A stretch of 64,000 nt of DNA from Mactromeris polynyma (GCA_032209605.1 JASFXZ010000018.1:5769904-5833903), one strand, 5' to 3'; counted from the first letter of the stretch, positions 40,161 through 53,060 are shown. Program-made: numbers and translations. The notes: a model not told the origin generated them from the letters alone.

Positions 40161-40698
40161 TATTAAATCTTCTGACAATGTATTGTATGAGACAATTTGA
40201 CACTGTATTGTATGAGACCATCTGACAATGTATTGTATGAGACCATCTGACAATGTATTGTATGAGACCATCTGACAGTGTATTGTATGAGACCATCTGA
40301 CAATGTATTGTATGAGACCATCTGACAATGTATTGTATGAGACCATCTGACAATGTATTGTATGAGACCATCTGACACTGCAGTGTATGAGACCATCTGA
40401 CAATGTATTGTATAAGACCATCTGACAATGTATTGTATGAGACCATCGGACACTGCAGTGTATGAGACCATCTGACAATGTATTGTATAAGACCATCTGA
40501 CAATGTATTGTATGAGACCATCGGACAATGTATTGTATGAGACCATCTGACAATGTATTGTATGAGACTATCTGACACTGTATTGTATAAGACCATCTGA
40601 CAATGTATTGTATGAGACCATCTGACAATGTATTGTATAAGACCAGCTGACAATGTATTGTATGAGACCATCGGACAATGTATTGCATGAGACCATCG

Positions 40699-42189
40699 GA
40701 CAATGTATTGTATGAGACCAGCTGACAATGTATTGTATGAGACTATCTGACAATGTATTGTATAAGACCATCTGACAATGTATTGTAGACCATGTGACAT
40801 TTTATTGTATGAGACCATGTGACAATGTATTGTTTGAGACCATCTGACAATGTATTGTATGAGACCATCTGACACTGCATTGTATGAGACTATCTGACAC
40901 TGTATTGTATGAGACCATCTGACACTGTATTGTATGAGACCATCTGACACTGCATTGTATGAGACCATCTGACACTGTATTGTATGAGACTATCTGACAC
41001 TGTTTTGAATGAGACCATCTGACACTGCATTGTATGAGACTATCTGACACTGTATTGTATGAGACTATCTGACACTATTTTGAATGAGACCATCTGACAC
41101 TGCATTGTATGAGACTATCTGACACTGCATTGTATGAGACTATCTGACACTGTATTGAATGAGACCATCTGACACTGCATTGTATGAGACTATCTGACAC
41201 TGTATTGTATGAGACCATCTGACACTGTTTTGAATGAGACCATCTGACACTGTATTGTATGAGACCATCTGACAATGTATTGTAGACCATCTGACCTTGT
41301 ATTGTATGAGACCATCTGACACTTTATTGTATGAGACCATCTGACATTGTATTGTATGAGACCATCTGACAATGTATTGCATGAGACCATCTGACAATGT
41401 ATTATATAAGACCGTCTGACACTGTATTGTATGAGACCATCTGACATTGTATTGTATGAGACCATCGGACACTGTATTGTATAAGACCATCTGACATTGT
41501 ATTGTATGAGACCATCTGACAATGTATTGTATGAGACCATCTGACAATGTATTGTATGAGACCATCTGACACTGTATTGTATGAGTCCATCTGACATTGT
41601 ATTGTATGAGTCCATCTGACACTGTATTGTATTAGTCCATCTGACATTGTATTGTATGAGTCCATCTGACACTGTATTGTATGAGTCCATCTGACATTGT
41701 ATTGTATGAGACCATCTGACAATGTATTGTAGACCATCTGACCTTGTATTGTATGAGACCATCTGACACTTTATTGTATGAGACCATCTGACATTGTATT
41801 GTATGAGACCAGCTGACAATGTATTGCATGAGACCATCTGACAATGTATTATATAAGACCATCTGACACTGTATTGTATGAGACCATCTGACATTGTATT
41901 GTATGAGTCCACCTGACAATGTATTGTATGAGACCATCTGATATTGTATTGTATGAGACCATCTGACATTGTATTGTATGAGACCATCTGACATTGTATT
42001 GTATGAGTCCATCTGACAATGTATTGTATAAGACCATATGACATTGTATTGTATGAGACCATCTGACAATGTATTGTATAAGACCATCTGGCACTGTATT
42101 GTATGAGACCATCTGACAATGTATTGTATGAGACCATCGGACACTGTATTGTATAAGACCATCTGACATTGTATTGTATGAGACCATCT
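40699..42189 (+). repeat. higher-order repeat block, copy 1 (1491 bp)
   Basis: Landmark variants recur exactly 1491 bp later: CATGTGACAT at 40791 and 42282, and CTGACCTTG at 41291/42782 and 41738/43229. The size equals 60 monomers of 25 bp minus three 3-bp deletions. Boundaries are approximate. Confidence 0.85.
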
Positions 42190-43680
42190 GACAATGTATT
42201 GTATGAGACCAGCTGACAATGTATTGTATGAGACTATCTGACAATGTATTGTATAAGACCATCTGACAATGTATTGTAGACCATGTGACATTTTATTGTA
42301 TGAGACCATGTGACAATGTATTGTTTGAGACCATCTGACAATGTATTGTATGAGACCATCTGACACTGCATTGTATGAGACTATCTGACACTGTATTGTA
42401 TGAGACCATCTGACACTGTATTGTATGAGACCATCTGACACTGCATTGTATGAGACCATCTGACACTGTATTGTATGAGACTATCTGACACTGTTTTGAA
42501 TGAGACCATCTGACACTGCATTGTATGAGACTATCTGACACTGTATTGTATGAGACTATCTGACACTGTTTTGAATGAGACCATCTGACACTGCATTGTA
42601 TGAGACTATCTGACACTGCATTGTATGAGACTATCTGACACTGTATTGAATGAGACCATCTGACACTGCATTGTATGAGACTATCTGACACTGTATTGTA
42701 TGAGACCATCTGACACTGTTTTGAATGAGACCATCTGACACTGTATTGTATGAGACCATCTGACAATGTATTGTAGACCATCTGACCTTGTATTGTATGA
42801 GACCATCTGACACTTTATTGTATGAGACCATCTGACATTGTATTGTATGAGACCATCTGACAATGTATTGCATGAGACCATCTGACAATGTATTATATAA
42901 GACCATCTGACACTGTATTGTATGAGACCATCTGACATTGTATTGTATGAGACCATCGGACACTGTATTGTATAAGACCATCTGACATTGTATTGTATGA
43001 GACCATCTGACAATGTATTGTATGAGACCATCTGACAATGTATTGTATGAGACCATCTGACACTGTATTGTATGAGTCCATCTGACATTGTATTGTATGA
43101 GTCCATCTGACACTGTATTGTATTAGTCCATCTGACATTGTATTGTATGAGTCCATCTGACACTGTATTGTATGAGTCCATCTGACATTGTATTGTATGA
43201 GACCATCTGACAATGTATTGTAGACCATCTGACCTTGTATTGTATGAGACCATCTGACACTTTATTGTATGAGACCATCTGACATTGTATTGTATGAGAC
43301 CAGCTGACAATGTATTGCATGAGACCATCTGACAATGTATTATATAAGACCATCTGACACTGTATTGTATGAGACCATCTGACATTGTATTGTATGAGTC
43401 CACCTGACAATGTATTGTATGAGACCATCTGATATTGTATTGTATGAGACCATCTGACATTGTATTGTATGAGACCATCTGACATTGTATTGTATGAGTC
43501 CATCTGACAATGTATTGTATAAGACCATATGACATTGTATTGTATGAGACCATCTGACAATGTATTGTATAAGACCATCTGGCACTGTATTGTATGAGAC
43601 CATCTGACAATGTATTGTATGAGACCATCGGACACTGTATTGTATAAGACCATCTGACATTGTATTGTATGAGACCATCT
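42190..43680 (+). repeat. higher-order repeat block, copy 2 (1491 bp)
   Basis: Near-identical to the preceding block. Only a few differences were noticed, such as ACACTATTTTG at copy-1 position about 41082 against ACACTGTTTTG here, and AGACCGTCTG near 41410 against AGACCATCTG here. Similarity ends near 43701, where CCACCTG replaces CCAGCTG. Confidence 0.85.
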
Positions 43681-44601
43681 GACAATGTATTGTATGAGAC
43701 CACCTGACAATGTATTGTATGAGACCATCTGACACTGTATTGTATGAGTCCATCTGACATTGTATTGTATGAGACCATCTGACACTGTATTGTATGAGAC
43801 CATCTGACAATGTATTGTATGAGACCATCTGACACTGCATTGTATGAGACCATCTGACAATGTATTGTATGAGACCATCTGACAATGTATTGTATGAGTC
43901 CATCTGACATTGTAATATAGGAGGCCATCTGACACTGTAATATAGGAGGCCAACTGACCCCACATTGTATGAGACCATCTGACACTGTATTGTATGAGAC
44001 CATCTGACAATGTATTGTATGAGTCCATCTGACATTGTAATATAGGAGGCCATCTGACACTGTAATATAGGAGGCCATCTGACCCCACATTGTATGAGAC
44101 CATCTGACACTGTATTGTATGAGACCATCTGACAATGTATTGTATGAGACCATCTGACACTGTATTGTATGAGACCATCTGACAATGTATTGTATGAGAC
44201 CATCGGACACTGTATTGTATGAGACCATCTGACAATGTATTGTATGAGACCATCTGACAATGTTTTGTATGAGACCATCTGACAATGTATTGTATGAGTC
44301 CATCTAACAATGTATTGTATGAGACCATCTGACAATGTATTGTATGAGACCAACTGACAATGTATTGTATGAGTCCATCTGACAATGTATTGTATGAGAC
44401 CATCTGACAATGTATTGTATGAGACCATCTGACACTGTATTGTATTAGTTATTACCATGTATTGTCATTTAATTTTATTTGTTACTGACTATATCTGAAC
44501 AAAGGCACCCCAGGTTATTTGAGTGTCCGAACACTCCAAGTGTTTTCGTAAATATAAACTATTGCATTGAATATTCTTATAATACAGTATAAACCACTTA
44601 C

Positions 44602-44745
44602 CAGTATCATTGCAAGCATGAACAAATTCTGCTTGAGCTGTCACTCTAAAGTTAGATGACATGTCTTCCGGATTACTTACTGGTCGAAATACACTCTTCA
44701 TGAAGTTGTTCCAGTTGAATTTACTTTGTAGAGAATTACTAACTT
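44602..44745 (-). CDS. unassigned coding-like segment or possible cassette exon inside intron 3
   Basis: The minus strand carries a 144-bp stop-free segment with protein-like composition. Its product includes FMKSVFRPVSNPEDMSSNF and then RVTAQAEFVHACNDTG, followed by a consensus donor ACTG|GTAAGT. A possible but weak acceptor (ccaaaaag) precedes it and lacks a good pyrimidine tract. With these borders the segment is phase 1-1, the same phase as the intron it sits in, so it could be spliced in frame. Inclusion would insert 48 residues into the FHA domain. A second donor-like GTAAGT lies inside it (CGACCA|GTAAGT). I do not recognise the protein. Alternatives are the first exon of a nested gene, a captured pseudogene fragment or chance. 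It begins about 155 bp past the end of the 25-bp array. Confidence 0.35.
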
Positions 44746-47088
44746 CTTTTTGGAGATCAATTTATTTTTCTCATACGTTTTCAAATTACATTCACTGAAT
44801 GTCACAAACTTGAATATTTCATTTTTTCATCCTTTTTTCACTTTTTGTAATATTTTTATATAAATATTATAACAATAAATAAATAAAATCTAAATATATA
44901 TTAAAACAAACTTTCACACTGTGTAGTACGGCACCATGTTAATTATGGTAATCCACTATTTGATATAAATACTGTCTATGAAATCAAAGTTAATATATTG
45001 AATGTTTCAAACACACAAATAAATAAATAAATAATTATATATATATATATATCTAGTTAATAAATAAAATAAATAAAAAGCTTATTTACAGAGCTATGTA
45101 CATGTGTCTATTAAACGAAACCTCACATTTTTATCAACACTCTAACTCCATGTCCCATTCGTTAGTCCTTCTTAATTTCCTTATTTAAATCTAATTAACT
45201 CAAGAAGATCAACATTCACAAATTACATCCAGTCTATAGACGAAAATTCGCAAGTCACTATGAAGCACAAAAATAACTTATTACGCAAGCGCTATGTAAA
45301 TCATAAACTTGTAAGACATAATAAAAAATGCAAAAACTGAGATCAATAGTTTCCAAGCATCCGTTTTCACAAGAAAAGAATGTTGTTCGGTTTATTTTTG
45401 CTCTACGCTTTTTCCAGGTGCAAACTTCATTCAAACAATATGTGAACAAAATCCTAGTGTGTGAGAAGACGGGAAATATATACACAAACCCCACATGGTG
45501 CGTAACATGGCAAACAGATCTTTTTCTATGAAAAATACCCACAAAAACATACTGAAAAGAAACCATTTACACTTTAAAATAATCCAAGAGTCATATAGTG
45601 AGCTTAACCTTAACTTCTTAATGATATACAAACTCTTTTTGTTTTAACTTCAATCCCACGTGGAAAATGTCTCGTCAGAAAATCATTAAACACTGAGTAA
45701 ATTATCAATATTTTGCAATAAACAGAAATAATCCAATTTACAGATTTATATTCATTGCAAGATGAAAGAAAAAAACACTGATAGAAAGTGAATCATCAGC
45801 TTTACATATGAATAATATTTGCATATTAGCAAAACATAAATAAATAAATGACAGCCCTCACGCATGCACATGTATGCAAGTTTTCAGTCAAACAGGATAT
45901 TACAGCGATATAAATGAGTAAGAAACCACTAATTAATGTTCACATAAGAATTATTATCACATTCATTTCAATAAACTATTTACATAAACAAGCTATGAAA
46001 CAAAATTCATACTCATATGGCACAAATGTCTTAAAACATTAGCAAGTCGACATCAATAAAATGTTCATAAACAATCCAAAGTTTCTGTTCATTTCCCACC
46101 ATAAAATTCATTCATACACAAATAGTTTCTTGAGAACATGCTGCAATTTTTCAGTACGTATGAAAACTAATTCAAATGCTATACTGTAGTTAAACTGGCT
46201 TTCTTACTTTGTATACAACTAAAGTAATATTGCATCAAGCACTCTTTTTGTTCAAAATTTGTATAAAGGAACAGTAAAATATTTGCATAAAAATTTGGTA
46301 TTGAAGATCAAAGTGTTCTGAGTCAAATTAGTCAGATTATCTATGAAACAATTGCATTTGGTGAAAGTAACATAATTCAGATGGGTAAGTTTTAGACAAT
46401 CACAATTAATATGCTTAGAGGGAAATTTGTTCCTTGTAAACTGCAAACAATAGAACATATAGAGGTTCCTAATATTCCCCTAACTTTCAAAAGCATTGTT
46501 ACCCAGGCATTTCCCAGATGGGCATTTTCTACATCTCTGATGCAACTTTCAGGCCAAGGACCTGTATTTATGAACAATTGTGAATCTGAGGGACACACAA
46601 GCATCCATGTTGCCCAAGTTGGCTTAATTTACTCTTGGGACCCACAACATTTTGCAGGGACTCCAAAATTTGCAAATATAAGAGCCCCTGGACCCCTTTT
46701 TAAAAAATCCAAGGGAAAACCCTGAGGTTACCAATACTCAATCCATTATCCTTGAAAACCCAGTAACTGAACCAATGCCTTGGTAACTATTTATATCATG
46801 GTAACACCTTTTACTCTATATCAAGTTTGCAACCCACCATGTACTGACCACTGACATGCCCCCACCATTTCCATCATCACATAAGAAAACTGTAGATTAT
46901 ATACATGTACAACTTCAACTTGAAATTATACTAATTACAAAAGTTTTACCCACATGGAACTCACAGCTTCAAAGATAGCATATGTACAAGAAATCCCAAG
47001 GCTATTCAGGTAGGTCAATATAATGATCTTCATATTTGTGGGATTTTTCTGAAACAGATTTCAGCAATTAGATTGTACAGGGAAGTTT

Positions 47089-48926
47089 TCTCTCTGAATT
47101 ATACTGTAGAAAATACTGTAACAGAGGATATAGTGCTGCACTCTCTGAATTATACTGTAGAAAATACTGTAACAGAGGATATAGTGTTGCACTCTCTGAA
47201 TTATACTGTAGAAAATACTGTAACAGAGGATATAGTGCTGCACTCTCTGAATTATACTGTAGAAAATACTGTAACAGAGGATATAGTGCTGCACTCTCTG
47301 AATTATACGGTAGAACATACTGTAACAGAGGATATAGTGCTGCACTCTCTGAATTATATGGTAGAACATACTGTAACAGAGGATATAGTGCTGCACTCTC
47401 TGAATTATACAGTAGAACATACTGTAACAGAGGATATAGTGCTGCACTCTCTGAATTATACGGTAGAACATACTGTAACAGAGGATATAGTGCTGCACTC
47501 TCTGAATTATATGGTAGAACATACTGTAACAGAGGATATAGTGTTGCACTCTCTGAATTATACGGTAGAACATACTGTAACAGAGGATATAGTGCTGCAC
47601 TCTCTGAATTATACGGTAGAACATACTGTAACAGAGGATATAGTGCTGCACTCTCTGAATTATACGGTAGAACATACTGTAACAGAGGATATAGTGTTGC
47701 ACTCTCTGAATTATACTGTAGAACATACTGTAACAGAGGATATAGTGCTGCACTCTCTGAATTATACTGTAGAACATACTGTCACAGAGGATATAGTGTT
47801 GCACTCTCTGAATTATACGGTAGAACATACTGTAACAGAGGATATAGTGCTGCACTCTCTGAATTATACGGTAGAACATACTGTAACAGAGGATATAGTG
47901 CTGCACTCTCTGAATTATATGGTAGAACATACTGTAACAGAGGATATAGTGCTGTACTCTCTGAATTATATGGTAGAACATACTGTCACAGAGGATATAG
48001 TGCTGCACTCTCTGAATTATACGGTAGAACATACTGTCACAGAGGATATAGTGCTGCACTCTCTGAATTATACGGTAGAACATACTGTCACAGAGGATAT
48101 AGTGTTGCACTCTCTGAATTATACGGTAGAACATACTGTCACAGAGGATATAGTGCTGCACTCTCTGAATTATACGGTAGAAAATACTGTAACAGATGAT
48201 ATAGTGTTGCACTCTCTGAATTATACGGTAGAACATACTGTCACAGAGGATATAGTGCTGCACTCTCTGAATTATACGGTAGAACATACTGTAACAGAGG
48301 ATATAGTGTTGCACTCTCTGAATTATACTGTAGAACATACTGTAACAGAGGATATAGTGTTGCACTCTCTGAATTATACGGTAGAACATACTGTAACAGA
48401 GGATATAGTGTTGCACTCTCTGAATTATACTGTAGAACATACTGTAACAGAGGATATAGTGTTGCACTCTCTGAATTATACGGTAGAACATACTGTCACA
48501 GAGGATATAGTGTTGCACTCTCTGAATTATACGGTAGAACATACTGTAACAGAGGATATAGTGCTGCACTCTCTGAATTATATGGTAGAACATACTGTCA
48601 CAGAGGATATAGTGTTGCACTCTCTGAATTATACGGTAGAACATACTGTAACAGAGGATATAGTGCTGCACTCTCTGAATTATACGGTAGAACATACTGT
48701 CACAGAGGATATAGTGTTGCACTCTCTGAATTATATGGTAGAACATACTGTCACAGAGGATATAGTGCTGCACTCTCTGAATTATACGGTAGAACATACT
48801 GTCACAGAGGATATAGTGCTGCACTCTCTGAATTATACGGTAGAACATACTGTAACAGAGGATATAGTGCTGCACTCTCTGAATTATACGGTAGAACATA
48901 CTGTAACAGAGGATATAGTGTTGCAC
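47089..48926 (+). repeat. 51-bp satellite array, 36 copies
   Basis: Each monomer contains CTCTGAATTATACGGTAGAA, then CATACTGTAACAGAGGATAT and AGTGCTGCA. Sites vary in concert: TACGGTA, TACTGTA or TATGGTA; GTAACAG or GTCACAG; GTGCTG or GTGTTG. The first four monomers carry GAAAATACTG and the rest mostly GAACATACTG, so the left edge is a distinct subfamily. The period equals 17 codons and keeps frames open on both strands for over 600 codons. These are not supported as genes. Confidence 0.97.
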
Positions 48927-49157
48927 ATAGTTTTGTAAAGCAGTGTGGTAACTTTCTTTTAGACCCACACAAAATGCATAACCATTCTGACTGTACAACA
49001 GAAATTTGTTGATAAGTAAATTGCAAAATGTCCTTATTATACAACAGAGTTAATTTAAAGTTGAAATCGGGCAGGAGTTCTGTTTCTATACTTCAATGAC
49101 TAAAACAGTTATAACAAGTTAGTACATTAAGTGGTGATTAATATCTCTATTTTTCAC

Positions 49158-49285
49158 ATTACATATTCAGTGTTCTGTAAACCAATCAAATCTTACGTTA
49201 ACCACCAAGGCAATTTCGCGCAATTTGTCTTCAATTTAAAAATAGATGTAACCTTGAAGCAGATTGGTTAACATTTTCTTTAGTG
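49158..49285 (+). repeat. AACCAATC-type dispersed repeat, partial
   Basis: GTAAACCAATCAAATCTTAC and GAAGCAGATTGGTTAACATT match the family at 12148. Confidence 0.7.
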
Positions 49286-50734
49286 TATTTCAAGATTTAT
49301 CCAGTAAGTAGCCTTGTTATTCATCACCACGGGGAATTCTCTGGTGTTGGAATTAAGAAGACTTTCTTGGTTTTATGTACCAGTCGCGAACATTTATATT
49401 CTTTTAATCAGATAAATCGCTATGTTACATTTTTTGTTTATTAACATGGATGTGTGAGTTCATGACTTACGCAATAAGTAATGTTGAACTATATTGAAAC
49501 AGACTATACTGTGTCTATGATCACGCTACGGAGTTATATATTATGCTGTCTCATTCGGAACACCTCGGCATTATTGGCTCTCCCGAATACCGCCAAGAAG
49601 TTACGATTGATGCAGTCTCAAACGTAGTGATCTCCCCTTACAGGTCTCAGAGTATTTGTAGTATATCGTAATTGAATGACATTTAGGCATTTTTTATGTT
49701 GTACAACAAAATTTGACCTAGAGAGTGCAACCAATTTGCAAACTTCAAGTTGCGCCAACCATCTTTTTTAAAGATATTTCTTGTTTAACTTAAAATCCAT
49801 CAAGAAGGATAAACAAAATACTAAATTTTTATTTAATAGTTGATTTTGTCCAAATACATTACAATATATTGAATCAGTACTAGATACACCTGTCAGTCAC
49901 AGGGTCAACCAAAGCGTTAATATAACCATCCACTCCATCCCCATGGGACATCTATCATTAGAAATAAGCTACCTGAAACTAATTATTATCATGCTGATAT
50001 TTCGTTTGTTTGGAAAGCAAAATAATCCTTATAGAACATACTCAGAATGCTATCATGGACACTGAGAAAATATAAGCAGGTTTTTTATTTACACTCCAGC
50101 ACATAATTGAAAGTTGAAGGAAAAATAATAGAGCATTACAATTCTGACAGGCCAACTGATTTGCTGAATTATATACAGCTTTCTTCATAGATCATTTAAC
50201 GATACATTGCTTTCATTCTAAACTTTCTTTTAACTGCATTTTATGGCTTATATCATTTAGAACAGGAAATACTCTTCAGTTATGAAGGTAGCTGTATGAC
50301 TCTTCAATTATGAAGGTAGAAAGCACCTGTCTGGTAATTTTTTTCACTATTTTTTACTGTTCACGCCAATCAAGAAATGATTACTACACCACTTAAGTCT
50401 ACTCATACTTGTAATTACTGGAATATAATGAATCATGCAATAAATTACTGCAAAAATCATTATACCCAAGAGGTTCATGTAATCATTTTGTTTAAATTGG
50501 ATTTGAGCTGCCATAACAACTTTTTTGGTAAAACTTTATAACTGAGGAAAGCTCAACACTAGCAACTGTAACTTTTAACACTCCTAAGAAAAAATATGTT
50601 AAGATGTATATTGAGTTGTTTGTTAAGTTCCCCTTTCCCCATGTGCAGTTCCTAAATGACTTGATATTTTTGGCCCGGGGCTACTGGCTTTCTTGCCATG
50701 TCATGCAATGTATTCAATCCATTCAATCCTTCCC

Positions 50735-50930
50735 CACTTATCGTTCCCCTAATTTCTCCATGGTTGTTTTTTGGTTGGCCAGACCATTCCTATCTCCCCC
50801 ATTTCCATACATATGTTTACCATTGCACCTCCCAAGTCCCTAATGTTTCATAGACTGTTGTTATGCTGGGGAAGCATTGTCTTGTGTATGTGGTGCTCCC
50901 TGTAACTACTTAATCTCTCTTTTTAAAAGT
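50735..50930 (+). repeat. dispersed repeat, copy 2
   Basis: TTGCACCTCCCAAGTCCCTA, ATGTTTCATAGACTGTTGTT and CATTGTCTTGTGTATGTGG match copy 1 in order. Confidence 0.65.
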
Positions 50931-51619
50931 TATTAGTTCAGATTATCTGTATCACTTATTAATCCACATTTGGCCTAAAACATAAAATCAAAAACGAAAG
51001 TTGGACCTAATTCATTCGAATTAAACAGTAAAATTCAAGGGCCATAACTCTGCGTCATTAGTCCTACCTATCCAATCTCATGAGGTAGTGGCCTTAATGC
51101 ATGGATAATAAAAAGTAAACTGGTTTGCTTTTTTCTTCCTTTATATACAAACCTTGCAATCTGATAAACAAAAATAATGACAAATAAAATAAAACACAGA
51201 AAAGAAGAAAAAAAGCAAAAAAGGACCATCCAAAAGGAAAAAAAAACACCAGTAAGGTAACAATTACTGCACAAGGTTCTTGGGTATTACAAACAAACAA
51301 TTGAATCGATCATTGCAAGCAGAGACTATACAGGTGAGTTCTTATTTCGAAATTCTCACAATTACACCTGCTGGCAGAAATAAATCATTTTCTCCCCTGC
51401 ACATAATTATAGCCATGAGAACCTGATACATAATTGAAAATCAATCAAAGAAAAAAAAAGCGATTTATTTTCTGCATTCGTATCAAGACAAGCAATGATT
51501 TTCAACCAATATGATTGAGAAGAAGACATTATGGGCCATATATATCTCAATCACCTAACAATTACAGTTATACTTCACACACATTATTTCAGTGCAAAAA
51601 ACAAGAAAGGTACCTAAAG

Positions 51620-51813
51620 CAGGGGTGTAGATTCCTATAGAAAAAATAAAATGACCAAAACTGCAATAAGATAATCAACGTATGTTTTTGATGTTAGTGT
51701 AAGCATATTTACCAGAACCAAATATACTTCAAAACGCATCTATGATGATCTAGCCCTTGGACCCCCCTATAACATTAGGCCTACATATCAATTTTAGCTA
51801 AGTTACGCCTCTG
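51620..51813 (+). mobile_element. CAGGGG..TAG / CTACGCC-type element
   Basis: The left end is CAGGGGTGTAGATTCC. The right end reads ATTTTAGCTAAGTTACGCC then TCTG. TTGGACCCCCCTATAACATT inside matches the element at 55074-55163. Confidence 0.65.
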
Positions 51814-52118
51814 GAAAGGACAAAATAATGCTGATTTGTAAGTTAAGATATGAGTACTAATTGTGTCCAGTTTTGCTTCATGCAAGCATGTTGATCGATG
51901 TATATAATTGTAGCTAGGGTACACATTCTGCATGTACAGAAAGTTGTGACCACTTACAGCCCACAATGTTAGAGGAACGATGTTAATTACAGACAAAAAC
52001 GATCTTCAAAAATATAGCCAACATCACATGATTATATTATTCATAGTTATTGTAGAAGCTCAGCTGTGAATAAAAACATGTAGACATAAGAACAAAACCA
52101 TTGAATAGAGAGACCAAT

Positions 52119-52389
52119 CAGGGGTGGAATCAGAATTTCAGGCAAGTTAGGGGGGGGGGGGGGGTGCGTAACTTTTTGGTCATTTATTTTATTTTGCTCA
52201 AGCCTTATAAAACGGCAGTGACTGTGTTTTGTTCTTTGTTTTTAATTTATTGAACATAAAACCAATTCAGAATCGCTTATTTGAAAATCTATAATTAAAG
52301 ATCTCAGTATATTTTCGTATTTATACTCAGACATACATGTAATGTTGGAGAATTTTAGGGCCCCCCCCCCCCTTGGATCCGCTAGTGCC
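52119..52389 (+). mobile_element. GGATCC-type hAT-like element with poly-G/poly-C ends
   Basis: The left end CAGGGGTGGAATCAGAATTT leads to a G run near 52150. The right end has a C run near 52361-52372, then TTGGATCCGCTAGTGCC. It resembles the element at 5602-6012 but is more diverged. Confidence 0.6.
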
Positions 52390-52878
52390 AATGAAATCAG
52401 AAAATTACATAGATTTTCAGAAACAGTTTCTATCCACTACTACGTCCAGGATGAACTCTTCAGCAAAGAAAACAGTAAAGGAGAGGCTAGAGAGTTAATG
52501 GGAGACATGGAAAGTGTTGCAGTTGGTGAAGAGTCAAGATTAATGACCCTATTGGATTTGTAACATACTTGGATAATAGCATTCTTGACTCATGAGTTAT
52601 AAATCATTACTTCCATGACATCTGTTCAGAAGATGAACCAAATTAACAATATGTATATTCCATTATAGACAAGAGGTTACTATTATTCTTAATTACTCTG
52701 CTTTTTTCAATAGTTAAGTCTGAAGCAGCAACAGCCCATTCAATGTCTTTAAACAGCCTACTGAGTTTACTAGTATCTTTCTGCTTGATAATAAAGTTTT
52801 CATCATTTTCACAATTATGCTCCTTTGCACAGTTTTGGGTCTGCCTGCAGCCATAAACCAAAAGCAACCTAATATTAA

Positions 52879-53060
52879 TAGTCGGACCACGTTTTTTTCG
52901 ACAACCTTTATTCCAAAAACTTTGCATTATCTAAAAAAAATATCAGGTCCCAATGTATCTTCTTAGGCAAATTGAATTGAAATGGGCTATTCGAAACCAT
53001 GTATATATTCGAAATAAAATTTCGGACCCAATGAATTCGAATGAATGAGATCTAACTGTA
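52879..53060 (-). mobile_element. CAGTTGGACCTCG-family MITE
   Basis: It runs from TAGTCGGACCACG to GAGATCTAACTGTA, with GACCCAATGAATTCGAATG inside the right end. The internal sequence matches 29365-29546 in reverse orientation. Confidence 0.8.

Larger units (their letters stand above)
40170..44447 (+). repeat. 25-bp satellite array, about 171 copies, with higher-order duplication
   Basis: The monomer is GTATTGTATGAGACCATCTG plus ACAAT. The main variants are GACACTG and GACATTG for GACAATG, TATAAGACC for TATGAGACC, GAGTCC for GAGACC, and a 22-bp form with TGTAGACC (TGA deleted). Within each monomer ACAAT-GT-ATTGT is a small inverted repeat. A 1491-bp block is duplicated (about 40699-42189 and 42190-43680). 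Since three monomers make 75 bp, long open frames arise by chance, up to 540 codons on the minus strand. Confidence 0.97.

Noticed and set aside
39964..44458. Many overlapping minus-strand frames of 110-540 codons with a DGLIQY/RWSHTI-type repeat
   Set aside because: They are generated by the 25-bp satellite, whose 75-bp super-period is open in several frames. Frames start and end wherever 3-bp deletions or variants fall.
46411..46725. 104-codon plus-strand frame
   Set aside because: There is no recognisable domain or splice context. The length is plausible by chance.
47061..48998. Open frames of 621 and 645 codons with 17-residue repeats
   Set aside because: They are products of the 51-bp satellite, open on both strands, with no splice or similarity support.
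52342..52563. 73-codon plus-strand frame with a charged C-terminal half
   Set aside because: The first part lies in the end of a hAT-like element. There are no convincing splice sites and I recognise no family.
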